Shown here: positions 57,722-64,000 of the stretch, in pieces
Numbering within the stretch: position 1 is the first letter of the stretch
How the letters are laid out: each line of letters begins with the position of its first letter
Origin: Molanna angustata
Lineage: Eukaryota > Arthropoda > Insecta > Trichoptera > Molannidae
DNA: 64,000 nucleotides
Assembly: GCA_963576475.1 (NCBI GenBank)
Contig: OY754971.1
Span: 1,208,501-1,272,500, forward strand
Reading direction: 5' to 3'
Made by a program: the position numbers and the translations under genes
The notes under the pieces: generated by a model
What the model was told of the DNA's origin: nothing
Seen by the model: only the letters and a program-made list of their open reading frames with translations
The model's database searches: none

Positions 57722-58918
57722 GCCGGTATTACAGTCTCAGTTTCAGAGCTAAACTCAAGTTTTACAAAAATATACCGTATTACAGTGTCCATTTAGGCCT
57801 AATCTTCTCTCAAATACGTCACTAAAACGGCAAATATTGAACTCAACGTTTCTGGCGGATTAAGTAGATAAGTAGATAAAGTACTTAACGGTGAGTCAAC
57901 TGTTATTTCTCGACTCGTTGCTAGGCAACACATGTAGTTTCAATGTTCTATCACTAGAGGCGTTAGTTGTATCGACGGTGGCGCCACACAACAAAACAAA
58001 CTGACAGCCATATTGAAACGAACATGGGCATTTAGCAGCTTTATTTTGGTGAAAAAAATTAAATTTACCATGTTGGATAATAAAACATTAGTATTTCAAG
58101 TCGTAGCGTCCCATTTTGTTGTTCGTATTATTTGAGGTTATTTAAAATTTGACAGATAATAACCACAGAAAAGGTAAAATATGTCTATAATTGAAGATTT
58201 AGTAACTGACATGTCATATTGCACTGTAATACAGAAATGGATTCAATCTCCCCATAACATTATTATTATTATTATTTATTAGGAGTAGGTCCAACACTCC
58301 CCTGCACCGCGACCATAGTTTGATCTATTGTGCCTCCCTTAGGGGGATTTCACTTCAACAGCAATCCGGTTTCTTGAATAAAGTCCCATATTTTGCAGAT
58401 TGAAATGCCTCCCAGATCTCTTGGGGTCTTAGTATAAAGGCTCCCAGGTGTCTGTGTCTGGATTCCATTAGGGCTGGACACTCGCAGATCACATGAGAGG
58501 CTGTTTCTTCCTCTTGTTGACACTTTCTACAATTTGGTTCATCAGCGATCCCCATTATGTAATGGTGTCTTTTTAGATGACAATGCCCAGTAAATAGACC
58601 AGTCATCGTTCTTAGTTGCTCTCTGCTGAGACTCAGCAGCTTTCTTGTCCTCTTTTTGGAGGGCCCTTTTATGAATTCTTTCGCCTGCCGTTGTCCACAA
58701 CTAGCTTCCCAGAACTCTCTGTGTTTGACTGTTATCCAGTCTTTGACCGATCTTTTAATCGTTGCTGCAGATAAGCCAACCGCTGGTTCAGGTCCTATGA
58801 AAGGCATCCCTGATCCTTTCATTGCCAGCTTATCTGCTCTTTCATTTCCTTCCCCCATAACATTAATCTTGAGTTTGACAAAAATCAATGAGTTGAGGGC
58901 CGACTGTAATACCGGCCC
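57722..58918. mobile_element. TIR element (GCCGGTATTACAGTC ends) with nested LINE
   Basis: The left end GCCGGTATTACAGTC at 57722 is mirrored at the right (GACTGTAATACCGGC ending 58916, then CC). Without the LINE about 590 bp remain. A start-like frame at 58183 (MSIIEDLVTDMSYC) precedes a possible donor GTAATA and could be a leftover first exon, but this is weak. TSD not resolved. Confidence 0.65.
58263..58852 (-). mobile_element. RNase H-bearing LINE tail, copy 2, with 13-bp TSD
   Basis: Nearly identical to 12312-12900: GNERADKLAMKGSG, then CRKCQQEEETASHVICECPA. The TSD CCCCATAACATTA lies at 58250-58262 and 58853-58865, with a (TTA)n tail at the left. 5'-truncated inside RNase H. An extra CT at about 58419 shifts the last 30 codons relative to copy 1. 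Confidence 0.92.
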
Positions 58919-59456
58919 TATGGCTGCTTACTATAAAATCAGTATAATAAAAAAGAATTTGATTTAGTTTAATATAATAACCATTTTCGAAAAGAAAGCA
59001 AATATTAAAATGTTAATTATTATTATAAAATTTGTACAATAAACAAAGTTATAAATCAAAAAACTCATAGACAGCTTTTATATGTTTACAAATGACATTA
59101 CTTTATTACAAGTGATATAAAGTTATTTTGTGAGAAAATTCAAACTTCATACAAGGAAAATATTGCCTAATATGTATCATCTAAGTATTGTGCGAGATAA
59201 AGAAGGACATTGAGGACATTACACAACATTCTGAGTTGGTTAGTTAGCATAAAATATTGAAAATTTGATATTCATAAAATCTAATATTATTTGATCGTTC
59301 AGCCATCTTATGATTAATTGTCACTTTACAGACTACTAATAAGATCTACTAAATTATTCAAAAATATCTACCTCTAACAGATGTACAACTAAAAAATAAT
59401 ATTAAGCATTGTAAATATCCATATTTGTATATTTTTTTCAAGTAATATTAACTAAC
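58919..59456. other. AT-rich spacer
   Basis: No gene seen. Confidence 0.55.
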
Positions 59457-60115
59457 TGTTTAGTTGGAAGAAATTTCCATATGGCAATAAATTCGCCACT
59501 TGGGTAGGGTGCATTATTATTATTATTATTAACTAAATAAAATAATATCTGATACCTACACATTTTAAGAAAGAAACAAATTTGCAAACATTTGCTGTAC
59601 TTAACATCTATGGTTTTAACAATTTGAACTTCTTCTTCATTTAGTAGACCTGTTGGTAGACCGCGACCAGATGGGATTTCGTTTGCTGATATATACGCAA
59701 GTCTATCACTGTCCATTCTGGCTATGTGGTACCTCCAATGTCTTCTTATAGATTGACTCCACTGAACGATGGCCTCTATTTCACATGTTTTCCCTATTTC
59801 ATCATTGCGAACATGATCTTGGAGAGTTTTTCCAGTGATTGACCTTAGAACCTTCATTTCCGTTGTCCTTAGGAACCACTTGTTTCATACAGTGTCTGCT
59901 CACATTTCCACAGTATATGTTATGATCGGTCGCACACATGTCTTATATATTCTGACCTTACTGACAATACGCTTGTGCTTATTTTTCCAGACCATATTTT
60001 TTAGACAACCAGATATGACAGATGAATTATTATTGACTTCAGTGTATAGGTTGACATAGCTGCAGATCTCTACTCTTAAATATTTTAAACTGGAAAATTT
60101 TAATGATTCCAATTG
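59457..60115 (-). pseudogene. LINE C-terminal fragment
   Basis: Minus-strand frames: FKYLRVEICSYVNLY-like, VRIYKTCVRPIITYTVEM, stop, then EMKVLRSITGKTLQDHVRN and WRYHIARMDSDRL. This matches the thumb-to-tail order of the other LINE fragments. An (ATT)n run lies at 59513-59530, and the small repeat shared with 44440 is at its edge. Confidence 0.75.
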
Positions 60116-63100
60116 TCATCATTCATTATAAAACTATATACTTTTCATCATACAAAAAATCTTTCATTTTTAATTATTATCAGAGATTGAAGAAAATATA
60201 ATTACCTGATTAAAAAAATATATAGCATGCTAGAAAACAAAAAAAACTCACATTTATTAAATTTTGAATAAATGTGTTTAGCAAGAAAAGCACATTTCGC
60301 AATAACCGAGTTTTCAACTGTACAATAACCGAGTACAGAAGTTTCCGTCATTTTCAGTATTGTAAGCGATCAAGAATATTGTGATTAATAATTTAGAAGA
60401 GAAATAACACAGCTTTTAACAATTTTCATTGAGATATACGTAAATTCCAATTGGAATCATCGGTTAAAAAAGGGTTAAAACCATTGTTTTTACAAACATT
60501 GTTGAAAATGTAACTACATATATGATTTATTTAACTTTAAAGCACCAGATTAATGAATGCACAAACTATCAAATAGCTTTACATTATTAATTAATAAAGA
60601 AATTGACTATCGTTCGTATTACAAAAACTTATATGGTAAAACCATTAAATTTTTGGTGATCTTCATAATAAAGGAAGCTTCTATTTTATATGAAATTTTA
60701 TTATGTTCAAATACAAGAAGTAGGTACCAAGTTGTATTTTATATACACTTTTGTCAATTAATTATTAATGGTAAATTTAATAATTAACCATGTAATCAAA
60801 ATTTTTAGAAAACCATTTAATATTTGAATAATAGTAATTTTGTATGATCTAACGACACAAGTAGGTATATACACATGTACATATTCATGTAATATAGTTA
60901 TGTAGGTATACTGTTTTGGCAAAATTTTGGCTAAACATTTGCAATATTTAAGGATTATTTTTACCGACATGTAATTTAGTATTGTGGATATAAGTATAAT
61001 TAGGAACAAAATTCAAATTAAACATAAATAAAACACAATTACGTTAAAGTGAAAATCACATCTATGTACGTAAATTCAAAGTTATTCATAAATAAATACC
61101 CATTTTCTGTTAAAATATAAAACCTATTTGATTTTTATTTTTAACAATTCAAATATAAATAGATAATCTGTGAACTACAAACTTAATAAACAAATAAATC
61201 ATAAACAAACAACATTAAATAAATAAAACTAAAATGATGAACATTTCAAAAATATATTAATAATTTTATATTCTACAACAATTCAACATTTATTAAAATA
61301 TATATGTTATAAATAAGTGCTTCTGGATTTATACCAATAATGAGCACAAGTCATTGCGATATATTCTAAGTAAAACTACTTCAAGTATACTAATATGTAT
61401 TATTTGTATCAGCGTTTAACTTCTATAAGAAAACAAATCAAAAATATATATAAATACTTATGATACTAATTACTGTGAAAAAAAAGTCATGCACTATACT
61501 TGTCAAATGCCAATTGAGAGCAGTGATTGTGTATTACAATAACCCGGGTGTGACAAGGAGATGATGTTTGATATAATACAATTTCAATATGTTTTAGTCA
61601 TTATGAATAAATCATTTATATATTCATAAATTATTCAACAACTAACTACGACAAATTAAATAATTTGCAAACCCTGGACATTTTTGTATATAACTGTCTG
61701 TTCCCAGAATGAAATAAAAAATAAAAATAAATTACATTAAAAATGTGTCTTTTACAAAGATAAATTTGAAAAAAAAAACAATAATAGCTTTTCTGTACCA
61801 TTTTGTTAGTTTATTTTTCTGTGATCCGTAAATAAATATTAAATATTTTTCTCATTTTCCGATGGATATTGTCTATGATTTATGATATGTTTTCTTATTG
61901 AAGTTACACATAGATAAACCAACATTATATACCACATGGCATATCTCAAATATGCAAATATATTAATTAATCAATTTGATGATCCACACCAAATTGAGGC
62001 ACATTAAACTTCATAGGATTCGTGCACATTTAAACAGATAAATATTGCCATATATATTTTTGGTCTACAATTTAAGACTAAAAAAATTACATAATCTAGG
62101 AGAGACACTTTTTATGCATTAAATAAAAATACATTTAGTTTTACATGCGACTAAATTGTACTATGTTAAGTATTGATTTAACAGGCACTAAATAAGTTGC
62201 CACAGACCCAGCCTTATATCGACCCCTACTGGGAACCAAGCTTTACTCAATCATGACATAAATATTTATACTATATATTTGTATTAGACATACATAAACA
62301 CTGGAAATAAAGAAAGCTCTAAGTACAAAAAATAAATTCAAACTGAGTTAAATAAGATTCTATATATATACCAACGCTGATAACATAAATAATTCACTAA
62401 ATGCATATTGCCTGTATTTTGGATGTTTTAATATCACACAAATGCTAGTGAAGTTGCGTCTATTAGTGGTATTATAAATAGTGTACATCATGTACGGAAA
62501 AAACAAATTATGGAGAAGAGTAGGTATGTATCATTATCATCATCTAATAAATGTGTCTACTAAACAGCCTTCTCTGACCTGTTGAACTAGCACCATACAT
62601 AAATTGTGTATATTATTATTAAGAACACACCGTATTACATCACTAGTTACTATGGCTGCTTGGAGTTTAGCACCTTTTTAATGGAATTCTGTTGGGCATT
62701 TAGGGCTTACTTATTATGTGTGTTTTGTATATTTTTTCTGATAATACAGATGAGTATTTTAATTTTTTTTTTGAAAACATTGCAGAAAAAATCTGAATAA
62801 AATAAATAACAGTACTGAAAATATATTTTTATTTGCATATTTGTATTTTATCACTATCCTATATTTGACACCTCTGGCATTTAGTGCTACCTTTATTTCC
62901 AGTATATTATATTCTATATTCGTGTATTAGACATACAAAAATATATAATTAAATGATAACACTCAGATTTACTAACATTTTTATTGCTCCTGACTAATGA
63001 ACTCTGCTTATCATGGCGTAGCAGTATGTATGTATGTACCTACCATTACACATATTTCTTCAACTTTAACTTCAAGTCAAATATACAAACAAATTTTATA

Positions 63101-64000
63101 AAATATCCATAGAAATGTGTAAGAAGCTCAAAGGTTTTATAAGCACAGCACAAGACATAAAAGCAGTGTTCCCAGCATTATAATATTATAAACATATTAA
63201 ATAGTTATTATTATTTCTACAACAACTTTTTGATTTTTTGCTGCGGTTGTCAATACTGCAAATTTGGCTTTGTACTTAGAATATTATATAGGTATTTTTA
63301 CATTCATTGTTTTCTAATCTATAATAGATAAACCGAATAGAAAGATATGTAATATGTTTGGACAGCAAATACGCAATATAATATTATGCAAGTACATTAA
63401 GTATACTACAGAATCTTCCTTTTTTCACATTCAGAATGTGATTTCCTTATTTCTTGAGTATTTTATACTTGAGGTAGATGTTTTGATAAGATAACAGTAC
63501 TTCAGGATTGAATATTTTCCAAATAACTACATTTTTCAATAAACATTAAACAGAACAAAAAAAAAAATTGAATTATGTACTTGCGATTTTCACATGTAAT
63601 TTTATTACAATAATGTTTAGCAGAACTAATAATGACATTAACTTCATACTTGGCATCAATTGAAATTTTATTTCATGTAATTTCAAGTCTTTCTTTATTT
63701 TGGGGTCAAAGTTATATAGTCAAATACAAAATATGTTGATAATAAGTTTTAAAAAAAAATTAAACAATCAAGATGATTGATTTGTGCTTTTAAACAAAAC
63801 ATTCTTTTGTATTCGATACTTTATATCTTAGATTAAGAATCGTCGTTTTTTTTTCAGTATAAATACCAAAATTAATTAGGTTGTCAAAAAAGTATTGTAT
63901 CAATGAGTTCCTACACCAGTCAGGATTCAGCTTCTTCTTGTGTTAGGACTAAATGTCCCGTTGTTCACGGCTCTTTTAAAAAAATCATAAAATGTTTTGA
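60116..64000. other. AT-rich terminal region, no gene seen
   Basis: Almost 4 kb with no protein-like frame, TIR pair or tandem array I can support. It could be a 3' UTR or intron of a gene beyond the window. Confidence 0.5.

Noticed and set aside
58183..58225. First exon of a transposase inside the TIR element
   Set aside because: Only 14 codons and a possible donor; no downstream exon can be found.

Overview
This window is AT-rich animal nuclear DNA, almost certainly from an insect or another arthropod. It has intron-split genes with GT-AG junctions and very many non-LTR retrotransposon tails, tRNA-derived SINEs, hAT-like MITEs, Helentron-like (HINE/DINE-1-like) elements and minisatellites. 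I cannot name the species or order from sequence alone.

Two host genes are supported by exon-by-exon reading. (1) A STARD10-like START-domain lipid-transfer protein is on the minus strand, with four coding exons between 31646 and 23258 and a 269-residue product. (2) A PGM2-type phosphopentomutase/phosphoglucomutase is on the plus strand, with ten coding exons between 34982 and 49647 and a 604-residue product. In both, every exon phase joins without error. The genes are divergently oriented with about 3.3 kb between start codons, and most of that spacer is transposon. I see no shared pathway; one binds lipid, the other handles pentose phosphates.

Layout. 1-9.8 kb: partial HINE, an RTE-like LINE tail with target-site duplication (TSD), a large minus-strand LINE reverse transcriptase frame, a long inverted repeat, a 53-bp satellite and an hAT-like MITE with a poly-C tract. 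9.8-23.2 kb: mostly unassigned AT-rich DNA with an RNase H LINE tail, an RTE-like tail, a 380-bp foldback element, a Jockey-like tail, a CAGGG element and a 124-bp segment present twice. 23.2-31.7 kb: STARD10-like gene, its introns filled with a HINE, SINEs, LINE tails and two minisatellites. 31.7-35 kb: LINE remnant and a HINE carrying two nested hAT-like elements. 35-50 kb: PGM2, with another HINE in intron 1 and LINE/SINE pieces in most introns. 50-64 kb: repeats only, including a Penelope-like inverted-repeat structure between long (AT)n tracts and a TIR element holding a nested LINE, ending in about 4 kb where I recognise nothing.

The observations most worth a second look are the head-to-head HINE pair enclosing PGM2 exon 1, the Penelope/hammerhead-like structure, the upstream ORF overlapping the STARD10-like start codon, and the snap-back palindromes. 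I found no CRISPR array, operon, intact tRNA gene or new enzymatic system.
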